Assembly: GCA_016784625.1 (NCBI GenBank)
Contig: JADHUF010000029.1
Coordinates: 1 to 12,684 of the forward strand
Direction of reading: 5' to 3'
Length of the DNA: 12,684 bases
Origin: Candidatus Nitrosopumilus sp.
GTDB taxonomy: Archaea; Thermoproteota; Nitrososphaeria; Nitrososphaerales; Nitrosopumilaceae
Below, in pieces: positions 1 through 4,159 of the stretch (positions are counted from its first letter, which is position 1; the number at the start of each line of letters is the position of its first letter). Position numbers and translations under genes: made by a program. The notes beneath the pieces were generated by a model, which did no database searches, was not told the DNA's origin, and worked only from the letters and a program-made list of their open reading frames with translations.

Positions 1-357
1 TCAATTTTACATACTTCAAGATCAATTATCAGAAATATTTGTGAAGGTCTAATAGTAGGATACACAATTAAAATGAAAATTGTATTTGCACACTTTCCAA
101 TTACAGTAAAAGTTGAAGGAAAGAAAATTTTAATTGAAAACTTTCAAGGAGAACGTGCAGCAAGAACTACAAAAATTGTTGGAAACACCAAAGTAATTCC
201 AAAAGGTGAAGATGTAATTCTAACTGGTGAAGTTTGGACAGACATTACTCAAACTGCAGCAAACATTGAACTAAAAACAAAAGTGAAAAATAAAGACCAT
301 AGAGTTTTCTTAGACGGAATTTACATATACAATAAAGAAAAAGGCATGGAAAAATAA
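1..357 (+). CDS. rpl6: Ribosomal protein L6 (uL6), 3' part, cut by the window start
   Basis: Large-subunit ribosomal protein L6, which binds 23S rRNA near the factor-binding region. The frame is open from base 1, so 24 codons precede the first internal ATG (base 73), and the true start lies upstream of the window. The visible 118 residues cover the C-terminal part: a segment reading RSIIRNICEGLIVGYTIKMK, then FAHFPITVKVEG, and a C-terminal QTAANIE followed by DHRVFLDGIYIYNKEKG. These match the archaeal/eukaryotic L6/L9e pattern, including the near-universal HFPI and DGIY stretches. L6 normally sits inside the archaeal S8-L6-L32e ribosomal operon. Here the next gene is an unrelated small unknown, so either the operon ends here or the usual neighbours lie upstream. 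Confident family call. Confidence 0.95.
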   Translation, partial: SILHTSRSIIRNICEGLIVGYTIKMKIVFAHFPITVKVEGKKILIENFQGERAARTTKIVGNTKVIPKGEDVILTGEVWTDITQTAANIELKTKVKNKDHRVFLDGIYIYNKEKGMEK

Positions 358-374
358 ATTCACTAATTTTTCTC

Positions 375-662
375 ATGACCCTTGATCCTGAATTTACAAA
401 ACAAACAACAGATTTAATTCAACAGACATTAGAATTATACAAAACATCAGGAGCTTCTCCAAGAGTTGGAGAGATATGGGATTGTGCAAACATTGGTGAT
501 TTTTTATGTGGATTTTTTGTGGGAGAAATGGTGGGATCTGCACTTAGCGCATTTCAAATTGTCCATAAAAGAGAACCCACAGCTGATGAACATCTAGAAA
601 TTATTGGATTAGTAGAAAATCATTCAAATGAAATCAAAGAATTTTTTTCTAAATTTAATTAA
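375..662 (+). CDS. Conserved-looking small protein of unknown function
   Basis: A 95-residue acidic protein starting at ATG 375, 17 bp after the rpl6 stop and probably on the same transcript, since no TATA box is evident in the gap. I do not recognise the family. It looks largely helical. The N-terminal helix (about residues 6-24) precedes SGASPRVGEIWDC, a central CANIGDFLCGFFVGEMVGSA segment (about 37-56) is rich in small and hydrophobic residues with two cysteines seven apart, and a C-terminal amphipathic helix ends in EFFSKFN. The central part is only weakly hydrophobic because of its Asp and Glu, so a membrane segment is not certain. Codon use resembles its neighbours. No catalytic motif is visible. 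Confidence 0.75.
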   Translation: MTLDPEFTKQTTDLIQQTLELYKTSGASPRVGEIWDCANIGDFLCGFFVGEMVGSALSAFQIVHKREPTADEHLEIIGLVENHSNEIKEFFSKFN

Positions 663-735
663 CTAAAAATTTGATTTGGGTTTAATTTGAATAGTAGCAA
701 GAATTAAATCACTTTTACCAAGGTACAAACATGTT

Positions 736-812
736 GCCGCCCTAGCTCAGCGTGGTAGAGCGTCCGACTGTTAATCGGATGGTCGTCAGTTCAAGTCTGA
801 CGGGCGGCGCCA
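736..812 (+). tRNA. tRNA-Asn (anticodon GUU), CCA encoded
   Basis: A complete cloverleaf is visible. The acceptor stem GCCGCCC (736-742) pairs perfectly with GGGCGGC (802-808), with discriminator G809 and a genomically encoded CCA at 810-812. The anticodon stem TCCGA/TCGGA encloses the loop CTGTTAA with anticodon GTT at 770-772, which specifies Asn. The T arm is GTCAG-TTCAAGT-CTGAC, and the D arm contains GCTCAGCGTGGTAGAGC. No intron is present. GC content is much higher than the flanks, as expected for an archaeal tRNA. An AT-rich ATTAAAT at about 702-708, some 30 nt upstream, could be its TATA box. A palindromic repeat begins only 5 bp after the CCA. Confidence 0.97.
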
Positions 813-816
813 TTTA

Positions 817-838
817 TTTCTAAACTCGAGTTTTGAAA
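817..838. repeat. Palindromic intergenic repeat, copy 1 (degenerate)
   Basis: A 22-bp inverted repeat centred at 827/828. The left arm TTTCTAAACTC faces GAGTTTTGAAA, with one mismatched pair. It shares its length, outer TTTCTAA and central TCGA with the copies at 884, 1523 and 3715. It lies directly after tRNA-Asn and could serve as a 3' processing or termination element or as a protein-binding site. Function is unknown. Confidence 0.75.
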
Positions 839-868
839 CATTAATTTTTGATACTTTTAAACAATCCT

Positions 869-929
869 TTGATAGCAATAACTATATTTCTAAATTCGAA
901 TTTAGAAATATCGATCGGTTGATAGCAAT
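869..929 (+). repeat. 11-bp direct repeats TTGATAGCAAT flanking a palindrome
   Basis: TTGATAGCAAT occurs at 869-879 and again at 919-929, exactly 50 bp apart, on either side of the 28-bp palindrome at 884-911. Two readings fit. They may be paired operator sites upstream of the zinc-ribbon gene, or a duplicated target sequence around a small inserted palindromic element. The sequence alone does not decide. Confidence 0.7.
884..911. repeat. Palindromic intergenic repeat, copy 2 (perfect, 28 bp)
   Basis: A perfect palindrome with left half ATATTTCTAAATTC and centre TTCGAA at 895-900. It is the same core as the copy at 1523-1552, extending 14 bp each way. The ACTATATTT at its left edge also resembles an archaeal TATA box for the downstream genes, so a protein bound here could affect transcription. 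With no spacer between the arms it would form only a tight hairpin, which favours a dimeric-protein site or a mobile palindrome over a classical terminator. Confidence 0.9.
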
Positions 930-988
930 TAGTTTACTCTATTAGACAACGTAGATCTAATAGATGATCGCACATCTAGAAGAATGCA

Positions 989-994
989 GGAGGT
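989..994 (+). promoter_or_regulatory. Shine-Dalgarno GGAGGT that favours a TTG start at 1000
   Basis: GGAGGT complements the archaeal 16S 3' end and ends 5 nt before an in-frame TTG at 1000-1002. Such strong Shine-Dalgarno motifs are otherwise rare in this window, where most genes look leaderless. It therefore argues that translation starts at 1000 and not at the upstream ATG at 964. Confidence 0.65.
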
Positions 995-999
995 TTACA

Positions 1000-1248
1000 T
1001 TGGTCAGAACTAGAAGGGCCAACAGATATTGTGTTGATTGTAGTGCAAGATTGGTGTATTATCCAAGATTATCTAATCCAAAAGCACCAAATGAACATAG
1101 AGTACTAGTTTATGCATGCCCAGACTGTACTGATGACTTTGAAAAACCAAAAATGTTCTCAATTAGACGTAACCAAGTTAAAGATCCATTAGAAACAGTA
1201 GAGATAGAAATAACACAATTACAGAAAAAAACAATAACTACGAAATAA
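1000..1248 (+). CDS. Small zinc-ribbon protein, function unknown
   Basis: An 83-residue protein from TTG 1000; an in-frame ATG at 964 would add 12 residues. I prefer 1000 because GGAGGT stands 5 nt before it, because the 964 ATG lies inside a small hairpin (TAGATG/CATCTA, 961-978), and because the N terminus VRTRRANRYCVDC then begins directly with the basic, cysteine-bearing region. Two CxxC pairs, CVDC and CPDC, about 30 residues apart, make a four-cysteine zinc-ribbon pattern. The C-terminal third is charged and lacks further cysteines. Basic residues around the knuckles suggest nucleic-acid binding, but that is inference. The next gene starts 12 bp downstream, so the two are probably co-transcribed. 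I do not recognise a named family. Confidence 0.8.
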   Translation: MVRTRRANRYCVDCSARLVYYPRLSNPKAPNEHRVLVYACPDCTDDFEKPKMFSIRRNQVKDPLETVEIEITQLQKKTITTK

Positions 1249-1260
1249 TTGTAAAGAATT

Positions 1261-1488
1261 ATGTCATATACAGAAAAGCCAAGAAGTAATGCATGGTTTT
1301 TGTTACCAATATTCATGGGAATCATTGGGGGAGTTATAGCATTCTTTGTTTTACGTCATGATGATCCACGTAAAGCAAGAAATTGTTTGTATTTAGGACT
1401 CGCATTAATGACAATCGGAATAATTTTCAATATTGTATTTGGCGCAGCAATTACAGAGATGAATTCAGGCTTTAATGTGAATATCTGA
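1261..1488 (+). CDS. Small membrane protein with two transmembrane helices
   Basis: A 75-residue protein from ATG 1261. Residues about 11-31 (AWFLLPIFMGIIGGVIAFFV) and 42-63 (CLYLGLALMTIGIIFNIVF) are clear hydrophobic helices. They are joined by a short charged loop LRHDDPRKARN whose positive charge suggests that the loop faces the cytoplasm and both termini lie outside. No catalytic residues are seen. A role as a membrane anchor or small subunit is possible but not shown. It follows the zinc-ribbon gene by 12 bp and is followed by a 30-bp palindrome, so the unit probably ends here. Confidence 0.8.
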   Translation: MSYTEKPRSNAWFLLPIFMGIIGGVIAFFVLRHDDPRKARNCLYLGLALMTIGIIFNIVFGAAITEMNSGFNVNI

Positions 1489-1522
1489 CTAGCTTTGTGC
1501 TTGTTTTTAGGTATGGATTTTT

Positions 1523-1552
1523 AATATTTCTAAATTCGAATTTAGAAATATT
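1523..1552. repeat. Palindromic intergenic repeat, copy 3 (perfect, 30 bp)
   Basis: The longest and best copy: a perfect palindrome with left half AATATTTCTAAATTC and right half its exact reverse complement, centre at 1537/1538. It sits between a gene end (1488) and the promoter of the next gene (TATA at about 1590). The central 26 bp are identical to those of copy 2. Confidence 0.92.
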
Positions 1553-1587
1553 GTAAACTAAGAGGCGTGATCATTTGAATTTAGAAT

Positions 1588-1594
1588 CATATAG
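1588..1594 (+). promoter_or_regulatory. TATA box (CATATAG) for the DUF2299-like gene
   Basis: CATATAG is centred about 26 nt before ATG 1617, the spacing expected between an archaeal box A and a leaderless start. It supports ATG 1617 over the upstream TTG at 1575. Confidence 0.5.
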
Positions 1595-1616
1595 TACTTG
1601 TTTCAAATATTTTATC

Positions 1617-2066
1617 ATGAGTGTGTCTAGAATGCGAGATAATATTGAAAGATGGTTAACTCATGAAGGCTTATCTTTTGATGAAATAAAAAATCCTGAA
1701 AACTCTTTTCAAGTCATAGTAAAGCATGCAGGTCAATACGGTATTCCTGAGGAAATATTCGAACCAAAAGCACAACCAGGAATCATAGTGATAGGAGCTA
1801 AAGTAATAATGAAAAATAACCATATTGCAAGGTATTTGGGATTTAATAATGATGAAAAAGAAATATTTGAAAAAAAAGTTGCAGATTTTTGTAATTCAAT
1901 TCATGCAATTAACAAAATTACTACTGAAGATGGAAAACAAAAGATTGGAGTTTATGTTGTATTAGATGACAAAGAAAATATCAATCAACAAACAGTTTTT
2001 GATGCAATGGATAGAGTATCAGAAATGCATGAAAAAACTGCAAGGTTTTTGATGAAGACATTCTAA
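1617..2066 (+). CDS. DUF2299-like conserved archaeal protein
   Basis: A 149-residue soluble protein. I chose ATG 1617 (MSVSRMRDNIERWL) because a TATA-like CATATAG stands 26 nt upstream. The frame can be extended to TTG 1575, but those residues look unlike a protein start. The order of elements is an N-terminal helix and WLTHEGLSFDEI, a strand NSFQVIVKHAG, then GIIVIGAKVIMKNNHIARYLGF, a central helix with FEKKVADFCNSIHAIN, a strand KIGVYVVLDD, and a C-terminal helix FDAMDRVSEMHEKTARFLMKTF. This alpha/beta pattern and length resemble the archaeal DUF2299 family, whose fold resembles type III secretion chaperones. Family identity is from memory and moderately sure; biochemical function is unknown. 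No signal peptide or membrane segment. Confidence 0.8.
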   Translation: MSVSRMRDNIERWLTHEGLSFDEIKNPENSFQVIVKHAGQYGIPEEIFEPKAQPGIIVIGAKVIMKNNHIARYLGFNNDEKEIFEKKVADFCNSIHAINKITTEDGKQKIGVYVVLDDKENINQQTVFDAMDRVSEMHEKTARFLMKTF

Positions 2067-2098
2067 AAAATAGACGATTGATAAGTTCTACGTGGGCC

Positions 2099-2104
2099 TT
2101 ATAG
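2099..2104 (+). promoter_or_regulatory. TATA box (TTATAG) for the 50-residue gene
   Basis: TTATAG is centred about 25-26 nt before ATG 2127, matching a leaderless archaeal promoter. It is the main external support that the short frame that follows is a real gene. Confidence 0.5.
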
Positions 2105-2126
2105 CCAAAACTCACTATCCTAAATT

Positions 2127-2279
2127 ATGAAAAGTAAAACATCAAAATCAAAACCAAGAGAGTTAACTATTTCTTCAGCAGAGCTATCAAGGTTTGGAAT
2201 GGGAGTAATGAATAAAGCTCTCAAAGTGGTAAACACTGCCAAAAAAGGCAAAATTACCATCAGACTAGAAAGAACATAG
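2127..2279 (+). CDS. Small basic protein, 50 residues, unknown
   Basis: A short frame from ATG 2127 to TAG 2277-2279. It starts MKSKTSKSKPRELTISSAEL, continues SRFGMGVMNKALKVVNTAKK and ends GKITIRLERT. A Ser/Lys-rich disordered N terminus precedes a likely helix (about 16-39) and a terminal strand. The net charge is strongly positive, which could fit nucleic-acid binding, but no named motif is visible. Support comes from a TATA box at the leaderless distance and from an ordinary protein-like composition with few Cys or Trp; the opposite strand here reads as a much less protein-like frame. It stands alone, 60 bp after the DUF2299-like gene. Its reality is likely but not certain. Confidence 0.6.
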   Translation: MKSKTSKSKPRELTISSAELSRFGMGVMNKALKVVNTAKKGKITIRLERT

Positions 2280-2368
2280 TTTGATATTTCAGGAAGGGAG
2301 TTTTTCCCATTTTTTCCAATGTTCAAGAAATTTCCTAAAAATTATTCGTTTTTTAAAATCATGCCTAT

Positions 2369-2450
2369 ATGTTAAACCCCCCTTGAAATTTAGTTCGTTT
2401 AGGCACATTACCATTTTTTCAAAATCAAGTGTTTTGATGGGGGGTTGAAC
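2369..2450. repeat. C-tract inverted repeat pair 1 (long hairpin)
   Basis: GTTAAACCCCCC (2371-2382) faces GGGGGGTTGAAC (2439-2450): 11 of 12 positions pair. Partial complementarity continues outward (TGCCTATAT against AGTTATGCC). Inside, TCAAAA (2419-2424) and TTTTGA (2432-2437) form a nested stem directly abutting the G-run. In RNA this would be a stable branched hairpin in otherwise very AT-rich sequence. Confidence 0.75.
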
Positions 2451-2534
2451 AGTTATGCCCAGATATGAAATGCAACCCTCAAACCACCAAGCTCTCCCAG
2501 CTAAACATGTACAAAGTTTCATTATTAGGTATGA

Positions 2535-2672
2535 ATGTTAAACCCCCTAAAAATAACAAAAACATCAAGATAAAATGAAAGAAAGAAGATGTTTTTTGGA
2601 TTCTCATGTATAGAGAGTGTTGTTATTACTTACTAATTTCCCATATTTTTCCAAAATGGTAGGGGGTTTTAA
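2535..2672. repeat. C-tract inverted repeat pair 2
   Basis: ATGTTAAACCCCC at 2535-2547 is an exact 13-bp direct copy of 2369-2381. TAGGGGGTTTTAA at 2660-2672 is its inverted partner, sharing the 10-bp core TAGGGGGTTT. Together with pair 1 this makes four copies in strict +,-,+,- order. Confidence 0.7.
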
Positions 2673-2743
2673 GCCAAATTTCCGCGGGTTTTATGTCATT
2701 CTAGGGAGTAATAGTATTAAGTTCAGATCTACCTTGCCCCCTT

Positions 2744-2778
2744 GTGTGATAAATCACACTAGGTCTGGATTTTTTTTT
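2744..2778 (+). terminator. Hairpin followed by T9
   Basis: GTGTGA-TAAA-TCACAC (2744-2759) is a perfect 6-bp stem with a 4-nt loop. It is followed ten bases later by nine T residues (2770-2778). Archaeal termination depends mainly on the T-run. The position fits the end of a transcript from the gene-poor block or from the 50-residue gene. The GTGTGAT core could equally be a protein-binding site upstream of the 2822 gene. Confidence 0.5.
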
Positions 2779-2794
2779 AATAATACGTTTCAAC

Positions 2795-2800
2795 TATATA
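2795..2800 (+). promoter_or_regulatory. TATA box (TATATA) for the 2822 gene
   Basis: TATATA is centred about 24-25 nt before ATG 2822, the leaderless spacing seen at several genes in this window. Confidence 0.6.
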
Positions 2801-2821
2801 CCAAAATAATTTAGTGTTTTC

Positions 2822-3307
2822 ATGGGACAAGTTGGGATGGTAATTGTAATAGGGATAATATTCGGTACAATGGCAGCTGGGATGTATGCGTATACACAAT
2901 ACCAAACAAATTACATCACAGCAGTAGCAGGCGATGCAATAATTGTTGGTCCAGTAGAATACATTATCACATTTGAGGGAACCCATGATGGAAATAAAGA
3001 AACTATACCTGAAAACACGTTTGTAATGATCGGAATTACTGCAAAAAACATCACTAATGAAGAAACACCATTGTCAGGAGGACAATTTTACATTATTGAT
3101 GAAAAAGAGCAAAAACATGAGGCAATTTATGGAGAATTCTCTTCCAAAGACTTGCTTGTTGAATTATTAGAACCAAACAAACCAGTTGAGCGAACTACAC
3201 AATTTGATATTCCATTTGATGAAGAAAAACAATACAAGATAATTGTAAGACCACAAAAAGAACAGACAACTGTAGATACAGCTGTTATTTGTATAACAAA
3301 TTGTTGA
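2822..3307 (+). CDS. Membrane-anchored or secreted protein with DUF4352-like domain
   Basis: A 161-residue protein from ATG 2822. Residues 4-24 (VGMVIVIGIIFGTMAAGMYAY) form an N-terminal hydrophobic anchor. The rest is a predicted beta-rich extracellular domain. A first strand region GDAIIVGPVEYIITFEG, then FVMIGITAKNITNEE, GGQFYIIDEKEQKHEA, a LLEPNKPVERTTQFDIP stretch and a last strand YKIIVRP follow the order of DUF4352-type immunoglobulin-like domains, which often carry a Pro-Gly or Pro-Asn turn before a final F-x-V/I-P strand. The only two cysteines are at the extreme C terminus (C157 and C161, CITNC), which is odd and could form a small disulphide or metal site. It is a single-gene unit with its own TATA box and a T7 tract downstream. 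Function unknown; the domain call is moderate. Confidence 0.8.
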   Translation: MGQVGMVIVIGIIFGTMAAGMYAYTQYQTNYITAVAGDAIIVGPVEYIITFEGTHDGNKETIPENTFVMIGITAKNITNEETPLSGGQFYIIDEKEQKHEAIYGEFSSKDLLVELLEPNKPVERTTQFDIPFDEEKQYKIIVRPQKEQTTVDTAVICITNC

Positions 3308-3312
3308 TCGCA

Positions 3313-3319
3313 TTTTTTT
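3313..3319 (+). terminator. T7 tract after the 2822 gene
   Basis: Seven T residues begin 6 bp after the stop codon of the DUF4352-like gene, a typical archaeal oligo-T stop signal. There is no strong hairpin. Confidence 0.4.
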
Positions 3320-3360
3320 AAAATCAAAAAAATTGTCAAATTTTTCTATAGATAGCGTAG

Positions 3361-3393
3361 TTATGTGTGACGTGCACCATATAACTCACATAA
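3361..3393 (+). promoter_or_regulatory. Promoter of the basic protein, TATA box between inverted repeats
   Basis: ATATAA (3379-3384) is centred about 28 nt before ATG 3410 and acts as the likely TATA box. It lies between TTATGTG (3361-3367) and CACATAA (3387-3393), a perfect 7-bp inverted repeat, with a further GTGCAC palindrome between. A regulator on these arms would block or recruit the basal factors. This is inference from layout. Confidence 0.5.
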
Positions 3394-3409
3394 GTTTTGG
3401 AAAAAAGTC

Positions 3410-3667
3410 ATGGCAATATCTAAAGCCAAAAGAGCAGCAGCAGCTAAAAAAGCAGCACGTACTCGAAAGAGAAACGCAGCAGCAAAAGCAGCAGCTCAGG
3501 CAAAAGCAGCAGCATCTCGTAAGAGAAAAGCAGCAGCACGTAGAGGAGCCGCAACTCGAAAAGCAGCACCAAAACGTAAAGCAGCTAAACGTAAAGCAGC
3601 TCCAAAAAGAAAGGCAGCTAAACGTAAAGCAGCTCCAAAAAGAAAGGCAGCTAAACGTAGACGATAA
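3410..3667 (+). CDS. Histone-H1-tail-like Ala/Lys/Arg-rich DNA-binding protein
   Basis: An 85-residue protein in which 73 residues are Ala, Lys or Arg and none is acidic. It begins MAISKAKRAAAAKKAARTRK and ends with an 11-residue unit KAAPKRKAAKR repeated three times in tandem (residues 51-61, 62-72, 73-83) and a terminal RR. This resembles the C-terminal tails of eukaryotic histone H1 and the H1-like or AlgP-type basic proteins of bacteria, which neutralise and compact DNA, or a basic extension of a ribosomal protein. The most likely role is nucleoid or nucleic-acid binding; there is no globular domain. An overlapping +1 frame (3333-3704) is also open because the repeat lacks stops, but it reads as low-complexity Gln/Lys and is rejected. 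A strong T-rich terminator follows. It is probably highly expressed, but this is inference. Confidence 0.85.
   Translation: MAISKAKRAAAAKKAARTRKRNAAAKAAAQAKAAASRKRKAAARRGAATRKAAPKRKAAKRKAAPKRKAAKRKAAPKRKAAKRRR
3560..3658 (+). repeat. 33-bp tandem coding repeat, three units
   Basis: Three 33-bp units start at 3560, 3593 and 3626, each encoding KAAPKRKAAKR. Units two and three are identical base for base. Unit one differs at a few silent third positions (for example gca for gct, cgt for aga). The identity suggests a recent duplication or gene conversion and a copy number likely to vary between strains. Confidence 0.9.
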
Positions 3668-3677
3668 ACTGTCTTAC

Positions 3678-3700
3678 TTTCTTTTTTCTATTTTTTTATT
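3678..3700 (+). terminator. T-rich terminator after the basic protein gene
   Basis: A pyrimidine tract with T6 and T7 runs starts 11 bp after the stop codon. This is a strong archaeal oligo-T termination signal. The convergent minus-strand gene ends at 3749. Confidence 0.65.
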
Positions 3701-3714
3701 CTAAATTTAATATA

Positions 3715-3736
3715 TTTCTAAACTCGAATTTAGAAA
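3715..3736. repeat. Palindromic intergenic repeat, copy 4
   Basis: TTTCTAAACTC faces GAATTTAGAAA with one mismatched pair, centre 3725/3726. It lies between two convergent genes (ends 3667 and 3749), a place where promoters are not expected. That argues that the family is not solely a promoter operator. Confidence 0.85.
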
Positions 3737-3748
3737 CATTCTAGATTA

Positions 3749-4153
3749 CTACTCGTTCATCTTTAATTCAGGCAAAACAAAAACTTTGTTTGGTTTAATT
3801 TTAAGAATCACTCTTTTCTCATCATCACGTTTGAACGGATAATGTTCACGATTCATGTATTGTTGTGTGAGTTTGTCTGCATGTTTGTATTCATAGTCTG
3901 GAATCAATTCTTCAACAGTTCCACGAATGGTAGTCATATCAAGAGGGTTATCTTTGGAGACAACAGATACTGCAACACGAGGATCACGTAAAATATTTTT
4001 GTGTTTTATTCTTCCTTCAGCAGTGTTTACTAAAATAAACCCATCCTCATAGTTTGCCCAAACAGGAGATACCTGTGGAGAGCCATCTTTCATGATTGTT
4101 GCGATAAAAACAAGATTTTTTTCAGAGAATAGTTGTATGGATTTTCCTTCCAA
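3749..4153 (-). CDS. PPOX-class split-barrel flavin/F420-dependent oxidoreductase
   Basis: A 134-residue protein of the pyridoxamine-5'-phosphate-oxidase-like split beta-barrel family, whose small archaeal and actinobacterial members bind FMN or F420 and reduce diverse substrates. Visible family marks are FSEKNLVFIATIMKDGSPQV followed by SPVW (residues 9-32), LVNTAEGRIKHKNILRDPRV followed by AVSVV (41-65), and the conserved RGTVEEL (77-83). The start is TTG at 4153-4151; no ATG is available before Met21, which would cut the first strand. It starts 6 bp after the stop of the regulator gene, so the pair form an operon, and the regulator may sense its substrate or redox state. Thaumarchaeota make F420, so F420 is a reasonable cofactor, but FMN cannot be excluded. 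It ends 12 bp before palindrome copy 4. Confidence 0.88.
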   Translation of the reverse strand: MEGKSIQLFSEKNLVFIATIMKDGSPQVSPVWANYEDGFILVNTAEGRIKHKNILRDPRVAVSVVSKDNPLDMTTIRGTVEELIPDYEYKHADKLTQQYMNREHYPFKRDDEKRVILKIKPNKVFVLPELKMNE

Positions 4154-4159
4154 TATTCT

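Larger units (their letters stand above)
2280..2743. other. Gene-poor region with C-tract repeats; possible non-coding RNA
   Basis: I find no convincing gene here on either strand. The longest frames (minus 2289-2522, plus 2617-2814) are rich in Cys, Trp, Phe and Pro and lack supporting promoters. Four copies of a TTAAACCCCC-type motif occur at 2369-2382 (+), 2439-2450 (-), 2535-2547 (+) and 2660-2672 (-), able to pair as two long stems. The segment at about 2470-2520, read on the minus strand, has a D-arm-like AGCTGGGAGAGC but no full cloverleaf. The block ends at a hairpin plus T9, compatible with the end of a plus-strand non-coding transcript. I could not match it to RNase P RNA or SRP RNA. 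Confidence 0.5.

Noticed and set aside
1110..1325. Minus-strand frame of 71 codons
   Set aside because: Lies opposite the zinc-ribbon and membrane protein genes, has a Phe/Ile/Val-rich implausible composition and no promoter.
2120..2326. Minus-strand frame of 68 codons
   Set aside because: Antisense to the better-supported 50-residue gene at 2127-2279; no TATA box at the right distance and a hydrophobic composition typical of antisense AT-rich frames.
2289..2522. Minus-strand frame of 77 codons, rich in Cys and Trp
   Set aside because: Composition is atypical for these neighbours and the frame spans the C-tract inverted repeat. No supporting start signal seen. Conservation in relatives could overturn this.
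2457..2543. Plus-strand 28-codon frame starting MPRYEMQ
   Set aside because: Too short to separate from chance and has no promoter at the expected distance.
2280..2778. RNase P RNA or SRP RNA in the gene-free block
   Set aside because: I could not find the conserved ACAGAA-type or SRP Alu/GGAA core motifs on either strand by eye.
2617..2814. Plus-strand frame of 65 codons
   Set aside because: Runs through the hairpin, the T9 tract and the TATA box of the next gene; Phe/Asn-rich low-quality sequence.
3333..3704. Overlapping +1 frame of 123 codons over the basic protein gene
   Set aside because: Open only because the Ala/Lys/Arg repeat lacks stops in that frame; reads as Gln/Lys low complexity. 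The 3410 frame has the TATA box and the tandem protein repeat.
817..3736. The palindrome copies as a CRISPR array
   Set aside because: Copies are hundreds to thousands of bases apart with genes between them, not regularly spaced by unique 30-40 bp spacers, and no cas genes are present.
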